A DNA stretch of 64,000 nucleotides from Paenibacillus daejeonensis DSM 15491 (GCF_000378385.1 NZ_KB899661.1:88168-152167), one strand, 5' to 3'; shown: positions 35,742-45,037, numbered from the stretch's first letter. Translations and numbers: made by a program. Notes: generated from the letters alone by a model not told the origin.

Positions 35742-35847
35742 TGATAAGAATTTCAAAAAAAACGGTCGAGATTGTGCTATTTCCCGGAAGTGGAACCATA
35801 GTGCTTATCTATAGTTTACTTCTTCGGATGCACGCCCACTTCCTGCC

Positions 35848-36675
35848 TTACACATGCTCCAGATAACGCTGTTTCATGAGTTCCATGACATCGTCACCTT
35901 GCATATCCCAGATCGCCTGGTTGAAAATCTCGACCTCGATCGGACCGTTGTAACCGGCCTTCTCCACGGCTTCGCGGATTTTGCGCAGCTCGATGACACC
36001 GTCGCCCATCATGCCGCGTCCAAGCAGCAGATCCGGCACCGGTACAATCCAGTCGGATACATGATAGCCGAGGATACGCCCCGCCGCCCGTTCGATCTGA
36101 GCATACAGATCGGGATCCCACCAGACGTGGAATACGTCGACAACGACACCTACTTGCTCTGGCTTGTATTGCTCCGCAATGGTGTTGGCCTGCGCGAGCG
36201 ATACGACGACCGAGCGTTCGGCAGCGTACATCGGATGCAGGGGCTCGATGCCCAGCTTGATGCCATGCGATTGGGCGTGCTCGACCAGGTTGGCGATCCC
36301 TTCCTCTACATGCTGGCGAGCAGTAGCAAGGTCCTTGTCCGCAGCCGGTCCGCATACGAGCACGAGGGTATCCGTACCGAGCTCCGCCGCTTCTTCGACC
36401 GCCCGGAAGTTATCCTCCAGATTGGCTTGGCGCTGCGTAGCGGTATCGCCCGGGAAGTAGCCGCCGCGGCACAGGCTCGATACCTTCAGCCCGGACTCGC
36501 GGATGATCCGCTTGCTCTCGGCCAGGCCCAGCTCTGCCACTTTGTTGCGCCATGGCGCAATCCACGGCACGCCTGCACGCAGGCTGCCTTCGACCGCTTC
36601 CTTGAGCGTCCATTGGTTCGTTGTAATCTGATTCAGACTGAGCCGGTCAAATGATTGTAATGGTTGCATGGTCAT
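35848..36675 (-). CDS. Sugar phosphate isomerase/epimerase-like TIM-barrel protein
   Basis: 275 residues of the xylose-isomerase-like TIM-barrel superfamily (AP endonuclease 2 fold). LGIEPLHPMYA, VGVVVDVFHVWWDP, ILGYHVSDW and PIEVEIFN supply the Glu, Asp/His, His and Glu metal ligands. Relatives isomerise or epimerise keto-sugars and inositol derivatives. It is the last gene of an operon with a DUF993 protein (5 bp gap) and a Gfo/Idh/MocA dehydrogenase, a combination that suggests stepwise oxidation, rearrangement and cleavage of a sugar or polyol. Starts at ATG 36675; a second ATG two codons later is possible. Confidence 0.87.
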   Translation of the reverse strand: MTMQPLQSFDRLSLNQITTNQWTLKEAVEGSLRAGVPWIAPWRNKVAELGLAESKRIIRESGLKVSSLCRGGYFPGDTATQRQANLEDNFRAVEEAAELGTDTLVLVCGPAADKDLATARQHVEEGIANLVEHAQSHGIKLGIEPLHPMYAAERSVVVSLAQANTIAEQYKPEQVGVVVDVFHVWWDPDLYAQIERAAGRILGYHVSDWIVPVPDLLLGRGMMGDGVIELRKIREAVEKAGYNGPIEVEIFNQAIWDMQGDDVMELMKQRYLEHV

Positions 36676-36680
36676 CCCCC

Positions 36681-37847
36681 TTACTCCACGCCTGAGACGG
36701 CGAGTACTTTCTTCATCCGCTCTACCGCAAGCTCCGGTTGGCTGAGCAAGCCTGCCTGATCAGCCAGCACGAACAGCTCGGACAGATGCGTAATCGAGCG
36801 CATGCCCTCGGCACCGCCGATCATCCGGAAATGCGACTGGTGACCATTCAGGTATGCCATGAACACGATACCGGTTTTGTACGCGTACGTCGGCTTTTGG
36901 AAAATATGGCGCGACAGCGGAACCGTCGGCTCCAGAATAGCGTGGAACTTCTCGACATTGCCGGCGTCCAGCGCATGCAGCGCAGCGGCAGCAGCCGGTG
37001 AAATGGCGTCGAAGATTCCCAGCAGCGCATGGCTGTAGCCCTGCTCGTCCCCGTGAATCAGCTCGGCGTAATTGAAGTCATCACCGGTGTACATTTTCAC
37101 GCCAGCCGGCAGACGGCGGCGCATGTTGATTTCTTTGTCTGCATCCAGCAGAGAAATCTTGATGCCGTCGACCTTGTCCGCATTCGCCTCAATGACGCGC
37201 AGGCAGACGTCCATAGCCTGGTCCAGATCTTGATGTCCCCAGTAGCCTGACAATGCCGGATCGAACATGTCGCCCAGCCAGTGCAGAACAACTGGCTCTT
37301 TGACCTGACTCAGGATTTTGCCGTATACATATTCGTAGTCTTCCGGCCCTTTGGCACAGGCAGCAAGCGCCCGACTGGCCATGAGGATGATCCGTCCGCC
37401 TACGCCCTCGACGAAGCTGCATTGCTCTTCGTAGGCACGCAGCACGTCATCGATGGTGTTGCCCGGCTTCGGTAGCAGATGATCTGTCCCTGCGCCGCTG
37501 GCGACGCGTCCACCTACGGATTTGGCTTCCTGTACCGAGCGACTGATCAGCTCTTGTGACCGCTCCCAGTTCAGGCCCATGCCCCGCTGTGCGGTATCCA
37601 TCGCCTCGGCGACGGCCAGGCCCAGCGACCAGAGGTGACGCCGGTACGCCAGCGTTCCCTCCCAGTCGATTTGTCCATTGCTGCCCGGGTCTGTCCCTGC
37701 AAAAGGATCACAGACGACGTGAGCGGCGGAATAGGCGATCCTGCTCTCAAACGGCTTGCCCTGCGGCACCTCGAAGGCGCCAGGCCCACGAAGCGTGTAA
37801 TCCTGCAGCGCTCCGCCGACCTGTGGCAATCTAATAATGCTGCTCAT
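36681..37847 (-). CDS. DUF993 family protein, dihydrodipicolinate-synthase-like TIM barrel
   Basis: 388 residues. The sequence matches the DUF993 family, which I place near the class I aldolase/DapA barrels: SAAHVVCDPFAG at the front, GVGGRIILMASRALA, VVLHWLGDMFDP and DGIKISLLDADKE with the candidate Schiff-base lysine (KISLL). The reaction of the family is not settled; a carbon-carbon lyase is a reasonable guess. The ATG at 37847 has AGGAGGGG eight bases upstream. Between it and the preceding dehydrogenase stop lies a short AGTTTTCC/GGAAAACT hairpin. Confidence 0.8.
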   Translation of the reverse strand: MSSIIRLPQVGGALQDYTLRGPGAFEVPQGKPFESRIAYSAAHVVCDPFAGTDPGSNGQIDWEGTLAYRRHLWSLGLAVAEAMDTAQRGMGLNWERSQELISRSVQEAKSVGGRVASGAGTDHLLPKPGNTIDDVLRAYEEQCSFVEGVGGRIILMASRALAACAKGPEDYEYVYGKILSQVKEPVVLHWLGDMFDPALSGYWGHQDLDQAMDVCLRVIEANADKVDGIKISLLDADKEINMRRRLPAGVKMYTGDDFNYAELIHGDEQGYSHALLGIFDAISPAAAAALHALDAGNVEKFHAILEPTVPLSRHIFQKPTYAYKTGIVFMAYLNGHQSHFRMIGGAEGMRSITHLSELFVLADQAGLLSQPELAVERMKKVLAVSGVE

Positions 37848-37867
37848 ACGATCGATCCCCTCCTAAA

Positions 37868-37886
37868 AGTTTTCCGAAGGAAAACT
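37868..37886. repeat. Small hairpin in the operon, dispersed-repeat-like
   Basis: AGTTTTCC-GAA-GGAAAACT, an 8-bp perfect stem, followed by CTTCGGAAGCAT, a string also present in the long MITE-like copy (19.67 kb). No T run, so not a terminator; it may stabilise or process the mRNA between the two genes. Confidence 0.45.
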
Positions 37887-37904
37887 CACTTCGGAAGCAT
37901 GTGC

Positions 37905-39056
37905 TTAAAGTTTCAGTTCTGGTACGTCGATCCAGCGGCGCTCTTTCCAGGATTGCATACCCAGATCGGAGAGCTGCGTGCCTTTTGCGCCTTCGAGGAG
38001 GTCCCAAGGGAATGGGCTGTCGGTGACGATATGCTTCAGGAACAGTTCCCATTGGACTTTGAAGCCATTGTCGAACAATTGGTTGTCCGGCACCTCTTCC
38101 CACTGCTCGCGGAAGTTGAACGGATTCTCGATATCCGGGTTCCAGACTGGCTTGCAGGTATTAACGCGATGTTGCGTTTTGCAGTCACGCAGACCGGCAA
38201 CTGCACTGCCCTCTGTGCCGTCGACCTGGATCGTCAGCAGATCCTCGCGGTTCACGCGGACAGCCCAAGAGGAGTTCGCCTGAACCACAATGCCGCCTTC
38301 CAGCTCAAAGGTTGCATAAGCCGCATCGTCAGCCGTACACTTGTAGGCTTCACCATTCTCGTCAATACGCTCCGGAATGTGCGTCACGCCAAGGCAAGAA
38401 ACCGAACGGACTTCACCGAACAGATTGTCCAGCACATAACGCCAGTGAGCGAACATATCGACGATGATGCCGCCGCCGTCCTCCGCGCGGTAGTTCCAAG
38501 AAGGACGCTGTCCCGGCTGCCAGTCGCCTTCGAATACCCAGTAGCCGAACTCCATGCGGACCGAGAGGATTTTGCCGAAGAAGCCAGAGTCCACCAGACG
38601 CTTCATCTTGATCAGACCTGGCAGGAACAATTTATCCTGAACGACGCCATTTTTGACACCTGCTGCCTTAGCGATTTTAGCGAGCTCCAGTGACTCTTCC
38701 AGTCCAGCTGCAGTTGGCTTCTCGCAATAGATGTGCTTGCCTGCTTTAATGGCTTTGCGAATGCTCTCGGCGCGGAAGTTCGTCATCTGTGAGTCAAAAT
38801 AGATCACGTTGTGATCATCAGCCAGCGTAGCATCCAGATCTGTGCTCCAGCGCTCCAGGCCAAACCGCTCGGCCAACGCTTTTACTTTATGCTCCTGACG
38901 TCCAACCAGAATCGGATCCGGCATGATGATGTCGCCGTTTGGCATCTTGACGCCACCCTCTTCTCGAATGGCAATAATGGAACGGATCAAATGCTGATTG
39001 GTACCCATTCTTCCGGTAACCCCGTTCATGATAATCCCAACTTGATGCGTAGTCAT
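37905..39056 (-). CDS. Gfo/Idh/MocA-family oxidoreductase, head of the DUF993 operon
   Basis: 383 residues. NAD(P)-binding start VGIIMNGVTGRMGTNQH and the signature IYCEKPTA with the catalytic lysine; later GGGIIVDMFAHWRY contributes the conserved His region. Probably oxidises a sugar or sugar acid, which the DUF993 and isomerase proteins then process. The ATG at 39056 follows GAGGAG; an in-frame start six codons earlier is not preferred. Two weak cre-like sequences (near 39155 and 39174) lie about 100 bp upstream, hinting at catabolite repression. Confidence 0.9.
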   Translation of the reverse strand: MTTHQVGIIMNGVTGRMGTNQHLIRSIIAIREEGGVKMPNGDIIMPDPILVGRQEHKVKALAERFGLERWSTDLDATLADDHNVIYFDSQMTNFRAESIRKAIKAGKHIYCEKPTAAGLEESLELAKIAKAAGVKNGVVQDKLFLPGLIKMKRLVDSGFFGKILSVRMEFGYWVFEGDWQPGQRPSWNYRAEDGGGIIVDMFAHWRYVLDNLFGEVRSVSCLGVTHIPERIDENGEAYKCTADDAAYATFELEGGIVVQANSSWAVRVNREDLLTIQVDGTEGSAVAGLRDCKTQHRVNTCKPVWNPDIENPFNFREQWEEVPDNQLFDNGFKVQWELFLKHIVTDSPFPWDLLEGAKGTQLSDLGMQSWKERRWIDVPELKL

Positions 39057-39214
39057 AGGACAATCTCCTCTCATCTTCCTGTAGTGGATTGCTCCTCTTC
39101 GGAGCGGTTGCCCTTATCATAACGCTGCCGCCAAGCTCCTGTCTTACGAGTTTAGGAAGCGTATTCTTAATTTCGGAAACGATTGCAGCAATTTCCGACA
39201 TTGCCCGAGCTGCG

Positions 39215-39247
39215 CAAAAAAACCGTCCGGAGCGAAACTCCGAACGG
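39215..39247 (-). terminator. Intrinsic terminator of the DesKR-like operon
   Basis: CCGTCCGGAG (39223-39232) pairs with CTCCGAACGG (39238-39247) around CGAAA; on the minus strand seven T residues follow. It ends the DUF418 / kinase / regulator transcript. Confidence 0.88.
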
Positions 39248-39302
39248 CGGTTCATACAGTCTTCACTTAATCATCGTTTCACTTCCGATTCGTCAGGCAA
39301 CT

Positions 39303-39911
39303 TCACAACCATCCGTTCTCCCGGGCCTTATCCGTTGCCTGCTGGCGTGTCTGCACGCCCAGCTTCTGAATTCCCAACGACAGATAATTACGTACCGTAC
39401 CTACAGTCAAATGAAGCTGCCCGGCGATTTCATCGGTCGTGAACCCGCGATGAGACAGCCGCAGCACGTCCAGTTCACGCTCGGTCAGCGGCGCTGCCTC
39501 CCTGGCGAACAAAGCCGCAGCCAGCTCTTTACTCACCACCCGCTCCCCTGTCTTCGCGACCTTACGAATCGCCTCAAGCACATCGTCGATCGGTTCATCC
39601 TTCAAGAGATACCCTTCAACCTTCAATTCGGTTGCCTGCTGCAAATAACCGGCCCGCGCAAAGGTTGTCACCATAATCAGCCGCGCCGGATGCCCCTCAC
39701 TACGCAACAGCCTGGCAATCTCCAGACCGGACAACAACGGCAGTTCGATATCAAGCAGGCACACATCCGGGTTCAGCCGGCGGATCGCATCCAGTGCCTC
39801 CTGACCGTCCCCGCTCTGGCAGACTACCTCTATGTCATCCTCCATTTTCAGCAGCTTCACCAGTGTATCCCGCAACAACTTCTGGTCTTCGGCGATTGCA
39901 ATCCGAATCAT
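39303..39911 (-). CDS. NarL/DesR-type response regulator
   Basis: 202 residues: a receiver domain (1-120) with the phosphorylation site Asp54 in CLLDIELP and the conserved KD in YLLKDEP, then a LuxR-type helix-turn-helix (LTERELDVLRLSHRGFTTDEIAGQLHLTVGTVRNYL). It matches DesR/LiaR-like regulators. Its ATG overlaps the kinase stop (ATGA), so kinase and regulator are coupled. It would be phosphorylated by the DesK-like kinase and control membrane- or envelope-related genes, possibly its own operon. Confidence 0.92.
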   Translation of the reverse strand: MIRIAIAEDQKLLRDTLVKLLKMEDDIEVVCQSGDGQEALDAIRRLNPDVCLLDIELPLLSGLEIARLLRSEGHPARLIMVTTFARAGYLQQATELKVEGYLLKDEPIDDVLEAIRKVAKTGERVVSKELAAALFAREAAPLTERELDVLRLSHRGFTTDEIAGQLHLTVGTVRNYLSLGIQKLGVQTRQQATDKARENGWL

Positions 39912-41092
39912 GCCCCTACTCCTTTACTCTTCTCTCCGTGCAACGGGAAGCGCAGCATCAATGTTGAACCCTGGCCAGGCTTCAAGGACCATATCATCTC
40001 ACCCTGGATCAGCGCCATGCGCTCGTTGATGGAACGCAATCCATTCCCTGCACTGTTGCCCCATGCACCCGAGCCGTTGTCCCTGATGCTCAACTCGACC
40101 TCACTTCCCTGCTGCTGCCAGTCAATGTGACACTGGCTTGCACCACTATGACGGATAACATTGGTAATGGCCTCCCGCAGCGACAGGGCCACGAAGGACT
40201 CTACGGTCGGTGAGGCGAACCGAAGCCCTGGATCTGCTTCAAATGGTGACCCTGGTACAACCGCGTCCCCGCCTCCCGGCAGGGTCATCAGCCCTGGCTT
40301 GATGTCCAAGGCGATTCCTGCCCTGCTCAGCGCTTCTTGTGCTGAACCCAGTTCCACCTGCAGGGTAACCCGCGTCATGCCACTCACCAGTTCTCGCACC
40401 TGTCCGAGCGCCTCACGCGAGGTTTCCACAATTTCATCCAGCTCGCCCTTGGCCTGCGTCGTGTCTTTGTCCACAAGGCGCTTCGCCAATTCACCCTTCA
40501 GCTTGATCATTGTCAGGGTTTGTCCGATCGTATCATGCAGATCGCGGGCGATCCGGTGGCGTTCATCTTCCTGGGCGAGCCGGATGCGGGCCTCATCAAG
40601 CTCCAGCGTGAGCCGGGCAGCCTGGTGTCTCGCATACGCGAACAGCGGCATCCCAAGTTGCGCCAGCAGTACGACCACCAGTGACCAATCCCGTTCTCCC
40701 GATTGCAGGATGTAGAATAAGAACATCGCTACAATGCCCGTCATACCTACAGCAATATAGCCTTTCCTGCTGGTCCGACCCAATAGATTGGCAAAAATGA
40801 AACCATAGTACAAGAACCATTCCGACCCATAAATGGCTGCTACGGGCAGTAGGACGCAACTGAACAGGAAGGCCCCAAGCAAACGCCAATTGTTGTGTCT
40901 CCTCATGATAAAATAACACGAGAATACCAGCCCGACAATCAACAACCGCAGCAAGATCGGAAAGCCATCACTGTTAATCAGCGACTCATAAAAAAAGTAG
41001 GAGAAAAAAACAAGGATATCAAAAAAAATAGATTGTCCCGTATCTCTTCCGTTAACTAAACGTTTCATGTTTGAACCGGCCCCTGTATCCAT
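39908..41092 (-). CDS. DesK-like membrane sensor histidine kinase
   Basis: 394 residues. Four or five N-terminal membrane helices (about 25-165), the HisKA_3 phospho-acceptor region (DERHRIARDLHDTIGQTL) and an HATPase_c domain (REAITNVIRHSGAS, IRDNGSG, GNGLRSINERM). This architecture is that of DesK/LiaS-type kinases that sense the state of the membrane. An unusual insertion (GLMTLPGGGDAVVPGSPFEADPG, about 295-320) lies between HisKA_3 and the ATPase domain. The start at ATG 41092, two bases after the DUF418 stop, is preferred; ATG at 41068 with GGGG before it is an alternative. Confidence 0.9.
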   Translation of the reverse strand: MDTGAGSNMKRLVNGRDTGQSIFFDILVFFSYFFYESLINSDGFPILLRLLIVGLVFSCYFIMRRHNNWRLLGAFLFSCVLLPVAAIYGSEWFLYYGFIFANLLGRTSRKGYIAVGMTGIVAMFLFYILQSGERDWSLVVVLLAQLGMPLFAYARHQAARLTLELDEARIRLAQEDERHRIARDLHDTIGQTLTMIKLKGELAKRLVDKDTTQAKGELDEIVETSREALGQVRELVSGMTRVTLQVELGSAQEALSRAGIALDIKPGLMTLPGGGDAVVPGSPFEADPGLRFASPTVESFVALSLREAITNVIRHSGASQCHIDWQQQGSEVELSIRDNGSGAWGNSAGNGLRSINERMALIQGEMIWSLKPGQGSTLMLRFPLHGEKSKGVGA

Positions 41093-41094
41093 CG

Positions 41095-42291
41095 TTATCT
41101 GTTCCCTTGTATCCTCCTCAGCAACGCCACCCGCGTGGATTCCAGCGGTCCCAGACGGAAATAACGCAGCCACAACGCTGCAAATCCCAATTGCAACAGG
41201 CAGATGACAAAAAAGATGAACGTAATCGTCAGATGATCCACGCGTCCGCCAAGTCCCAAACCCCAACCGTAGAAAATCAGACTGGCCACTATGTTTTGGG
41301 CTACATAACTGCTCAATGACATCTTGCCTACTTGCTCAAGCCTGTTCCAGAGCGGCGACTTGCCTCGCCTGTCAAACACCCATCCGATCACACCGATGTA
41401 ACCCAGCGCCAAGATTGGAGCAAATACATAACGCGCAGTCAATAAAAAGACGCCATTCGGCAATAGGATTAACGCATTAAGCGGCACGCCGATCCACAGG
41501 CCGTAGCGCATAAGTTTTTTTCGTTTATGCCGCCCCTCCTCGTCCATGGCGAAGAGACCGGCTCGATACAGGCGCACGCCCAAAAGAAACAAAAACATAT
41601 TCATCGGCAGAATGAGAATGGCCTCTCCCCGCAGGGCAAGGAAATTGTCCATTCTGTACTGCACCTGCTCCAGCCAGCTGCCTTGCTGATACAATAAGGC
41701 CGTATCCTGGAGGTTCAAATCCAGGTCAGCTGTTACACCCATGAACAGCACCCCAAGGACGATCGACAGGGCGAGAATGGCGACCACATGGAGGCCGCCC
41801 ATCCAAGCCATCGTTCGCTTGATTGCCCGATCTCCCCGTTTGAGGATCAATGCCGTTAGCAGAGCAGTCAATCCATAACTCATGAGAATATCATACTCCA
41901 TCACCAGCGCGAAGTGAATGAAGCCTTCCCCAATCAAGAATAAGGCGGTCCAAATATACATACCCGGCCAGGCTTTGCCGCGCCGCATGGCTTGCTGGTA
42001 CTTCATCTCCATGCCGATGCCAAACATGATCGTCAGCATCCCCAGCATTTTACCATTCACGAGAATTCCGAACAGCATGCCGATGGTGCCTTCCAGAGAG
42101 TTCCACCATGGCACACTGTCTGAAGTCAAAAAACTGTTGATCCCTTCATGGTTGGCAAAAATCCAAATGTTCGTACCCAAGGTGCCCAGCACCGCAAAAC
42201 CGCGCAAAATATCCAGCAGACGGATGCGTCCGGCGGCTTGCGACACGCTTTGATTGGGTTCGATTTGCAACGCATCCCCACTCGTTTTCAT
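41095..42291 (-). CDS. DUF418-family multi-helix membrane protein
   Basis: 398 residues with about nine or ten membrane helices. The opening RLLDILRGFAVLGTLGTNIWIF and the C-terminal block WNRLEQVGKMSLSSYVAQNIV are diagnostic of DUF418 (YeiB/YxaH/YrkO-like) proteins, related to membrane acyltransferases. Function is not established. ATG at 42291 follows AGGAGGAA. It heads an operon with the DesK-like kinase and DesR-like regulator, 2 bp from the kinase, so the pair may sense or control a membrane lipid or export process in which this protein acts. Confidence 0.87.
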   Translation of the reverse strand: MKTSGDALQIEPNQSVSQAAGRIRLLDILRGFAVLGTLGTNIWIFANHEGINSFLTSDSVPWWNSLEGTIGMLFGILVNGKMLGMLTIMFGIGMEMKYQQAMRRGKAWPGMYIWTALFLIGEGFIHFALVMEYDILMSYGLTALLTALILKRGDRAIKRTMAWMGGLHVVAILALSIVLGVLFMGVTADLDLNLQDTALLYQQGSWLEQVQYRMDNFLALRGEAILILPMNMFLFLLGVRLYRAGLFAMDEEGRHKRKKLMRYGLWIGVPLNALILLPNGVFLLTARYVFAPILALGYIGVIGWVFDRRGKSPLWNRLEQVGKMSLSSYVAQNIVASLIFYGWGLGLGGRVDHLTITFIFFVICLLQLGFAALWLRYFRLGPLESTRVALLRRIQGNR

Positions 42292-42500
42292 GTCTTTCCT
42301 CCTATGAATAAACCTGAGCAGCCCAGCTACAGCAAGCTGTCCTGTATGTATTGTATAGCTGCATCGTACGCGCAACTATTCATACCTGTCAGAACATTCA
42401 TATGACAGTATCATATCTGCCGGAGTATGCGACGACATATAGAAAAGCCCTTCCCGTCGCTGTACGGAAAGAGCTTGTGGAATGGCTTACCCACAACAAA

Positions 42501-43343
42501 TTACTCAGTTGGCGCCATATGCTGTTCGGCATGGAATTGTTCGTTATACGTCTGCCTGTACTTATTGGGCGAGAGTCCGGTCGCATTCTTGAAGGTCCGG
42601 TAGAACGTCGACAGATTCTCGTAGCCTGCCTCAAAACAGATCGTGACAATATCCTTGTCGGTCTCCGCCAGCTGCTTCCTGGAGTGCTCGATGCGCACCT
42701 CCGTCAGATACTTGCGCGGCGTGACATGATAGTATTCCTTGAAGATGTTATCTGCATGGCGCGAGCTGATGTTCAGCTTGTTGGCAATGTCACTGGTGAG
42801 ATTGCTGATATCATAAAAATACATATCGATATAGTCACGGATGCTCTCGGCCCGCACATAGTTGAGATCGACACCCTGGTCCTCGGTCTGCAGCGTCCGG
42901 TGGAAGATCAAGCAGATCTCCGTCAAATGGCAGCTCAGAGCAATCGTGTAAAATTCCGAGCGTCGCGCCTGTTCGAACAGCATCGTCCGCAGCAGCCGGC
43001 GAATTTCGTTGTCGAGATGAGCAGACAGCGAGATCACCCGGGAACGCTGAAGCACACGGCTTGCCAGTTCCCCTTGCAAAAAGATCTGATCGGACAGCGC
43101 CACGACGAGTAGGGTCAGGCGTGAATCGGAGCGAATCGAATGAACGGTGCCTGGCGTGATAACCGCCGCCTTGCCCGGGCTAATCGTATGCTGACGTCCA
43201 TCGAAGGCGACCGCACCCGTCCCCTCCAGCGCGTAGACGATCTGGTGAATATTATGATAATGATCCGCAAACTCATACTTCTGCGAATGCTTCTTCTCGT
43301 ACAGATAAATCTCATGGCCTTCCGTATCGATCTCCAACAGCAT
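42501..43343 (-). CDS. AraC-family regulator with cupin sensor domain
   Basis: 280 residues from the preferred ATG at 43343 (GGGGTGG seven bases before). The N-terminal half is an AraC-type cupin (FADHYHNIHQIVYALEGTG, FDGRQHTISPGKAAVITPGTVH). The C-terminal about 100 residues are two helix-turn-helix units (SDIANKLNISSRHADNIFKEY; IVTICFEAGYENLSTFYRTFKNATGLSPNKYRQ). The frame is open to an ATG at 43529, but the extra 62 residues have no SD and no family counterpart. Probably a sugar-responsive activator; no obvious target next door. Confidence 0.87.
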   Translation of the reverse strand: MLLEIDTEGHEIYLYEKKHSQKYEFADHYHNIHQIVYALEGTGAVAFDGRQHTISPGKAAVITPGTVHSIRSDSRLTLLVVALSDQIFLQGELASRVLQRSRVISLSAHLDNEIRRLLRTMLFEQARRSEFYTIALSCHLTEICLIFHRTLQTEDQGVDLNYVRAESIRDYIDMYFYDISNLTSDIANKLNISSRHADNIFKEYYHVTPRKYLTEVRIEHSRKQLAETDKDIVTICFEAGYENLSTFYRTFKNATGLSPNKYRQTYNEQFHAEQHMAPTE

Positions 43344-43550
43344 GGCCGTCCACCCCGCTTCGTTCTCTGGATGAGGATCGGCAGCTTGCAGCCGGATTCC
43401 TTGCTTCCATCGTACACTATTCAAGGCGTGCTGAACATGCCTGCGGGGTATAGACAATCCACAACTCGACGAGTATGGACTTAGCTCTACTGATACACCG
43501 ATGATCTGTTGGGCTGTACCAGCTAACATGAGACACTGAGCAGCAAAAAA

Positions 43551-43571
43551 GAGAGGCTCCAGGCCTCCCTC
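43551..43571 (-). terminator. Intrinsic terminator of the small membrane gene
   Basis: GAGAGGC pairs with GCCTCCCTC around TCCAG; on the minus strand a T run (complement of 43544-43550) follows, just behind the stop of the 146-residue gene. Confidence 0.75.
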
Positions 43572-43576
43572 TACCG

Positions 43577-44017
43577 CTAAATGCGCATCGTATCCTCGCG
43601 CCAGTTACTAATCTGCTCACGTATCGCCGAAGGCTCCAGGCGCTCTGTCACTGCTCGCTGACATAGAGACGGGAACTCATCATCTCCAGCGTTACGCAAA
43701 GCGATAATCTGCTGGATCGTCAATCGTTCATGGAGAGGCTTGCCGGTCAGCCGGTAATGGCGGAACTGCTCTTCGATCCGCACGATCCGGTCCTGGGTTT
43801 TGGTAGCATAGCGGCGCATTCGCATCAGGGCGAACACCAACGCTAACGCAAAACCAGTAACCAGGAGAGCAAGTCCGTTATCTCCGTCCACCCGGGCAGT
43901 TCGGATAAGCAGCAGGATGGAGCAGACCAGCAGGACAAGTGCAAGCGGCAGCGTAACGAAATGATACGGCCAGTCAAAACGGAGAAAAGAAGACGTTTTC
44001 GGTTGCTTCATACTCAT
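43577..44017 (-). CDS. Small two-helix membrane protein, DUF6526-like
   Basis: 146 residues. Two membrane helices (about 20-38 and 47-65) are followed by a basic, helical cytoplasmic region. The pattern LTIQQIIALRNAGDDEFPSLCQRAV resembles the DUF6526 family of Firmicutes and Bacteroidetes, whose role is unknown. AAGGGGG lies before the ATG. Monocistronic, with its own terminator. The family assignment rests on one motif. Confidence 0.7.
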   Translation of the reverse strand: MSMKQPKTSSFLRFDWPYHFVTLPLALVLLVCSILLLIRTARVDGDNGLALLVTGFALALVFALMRMRRYATKTQDRIVRIEEQFRHYRLTGKPLHERLTIQQIIALRNAGDDEFPSLCQRAVTERLEPSAIREQISNWREDTMRI

Positions 44018-44188
44018 GAGACGACCCCCTTGTCAGTGAGTGATTGCGTCCGCTCCGGTCGGGCGGAGGCAGGATGCCTCTGATTACCCGGAACACGAAG
44101 GCTTGCATCACTAATTAAGAGCTCGCTGTCTCACGAAGATAAAAGCAGGATGCACCCCCCGCCCTCGTTTGCGCTCATTGACTTTCTA

Positions 44189-45037
44189 CTAGACTTGATG
44201 CTCCTTGCGATATTGCCCGGGCGTCATGCCGGTCTTGCGCTTGAACAGCGCGTGGAAATGCTTTAGATCCTGAAATCCGGCCCAGCGGGCGATCTCAGGA
44301 ATTGTGCTGTCTGTCTCCCGCAGCCGCTCACAGCAGGCCTGGATTTTACTATTGTGTACATAGGTTTTAAAAGGAACCCCCGTATGTGCCTTCACCTGCC
44401 GCTGTGTGTGCCGAACACTCCAACCGAGCAGGTCCGCCGCCCAAGCCAGCGTGTAGCTCCGCTCCGGGTAGAGGGCAATCTGGTCCAGCAGCTCTGCCAG
44501 CGCACGCGCGGGACGCACTGCGGAGCCCTCGTCAACCAGACGACGATGCAGCAGAATCATCAGCCGGCTCCAGTCACTCTGCACCCACAATCGGTAACCC
44601 GGCTTGCGTCCCAGAAACTCACGCAGCATCGGTTCGAGCAGCTGAGCAAACTCCGCCCCTTGCTCGCGCACATGACGCCACTCCGTCACCTGCTGCAGTC
44701 CCTGCACCTGCCCGTCCTCGTCCATAACCCGCCCGAACGCTTCCTCTGTGAAGATACAATTGTAGACGATCAACGGCTCCCGCCCCCGAGCATCCGAAGG
44801 ACGGAATACATGCGAGGTGCCCAGCGGAATCCAGAACAAATCCCCCCGCCGCACCGCAATCGTCTCTTCGCCGATGTGATGGTAGCCACGCCCCTCTGCC
44901 ACGTAGCTGATTTCATAGAAATCATGAGAATGCTCCATTAGCTCGAACGATTCCTCAATTCGATTTACATAGAACGGAAAGCCCGGCTGAAAAAACAACG
45001 TCCCGGGCGTCTTCTCAATTCTGCGGTTGGCCTTCAT
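44189..45037 (-). CDS. AraC-family regulator with cupin sensor domain
   Basis: 282 residues. Cupin part with MEHSHDFYEISYVAEGRGYHHI and RRGDLFWIPLGTSHVF (about 33-80), then the AraC DNA-binding part (YTLAWAADLLGWSVRHTQRQVKAHTGVPF and TIPEIARWAGFQDLKHFHALFKRKTGMTPGQYRK). The ATG at 45037 follows AAGGAGGC; a start 14 codons earlier is unlikely. Upstream is a repeat array, and beyond that the sulfatase gene on the same strand ends far away, so it is transcribed alone. Likely a carbohydrate-responsive activator. Confidence 0.9.
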   Translation of the reverse strand: MKANRRIEKTPGTLFFQPGFPFYVNRIEESFELMEHSHDFYEISYVAEGRGYHHIGEETIAVRRGDLFWIPLGTSHVFRPSDARGREPLIVYNCIFTEEAFGRVMDEDGQVQGLQQVTEWRHVREQGAEFAQLLEPMLREFLGRKPGYRLWVQSDWSRLMILLHRRLVDEGSAVRPARALAELLDQIALYPERSYTLAWAADLLGWSVRHTQRQVKAHTGVPFKTYVHNSKIQACCERLRETDSTIPEIARWAGFQDLKHFHALFKRKTGMTPGQYRKEHQV

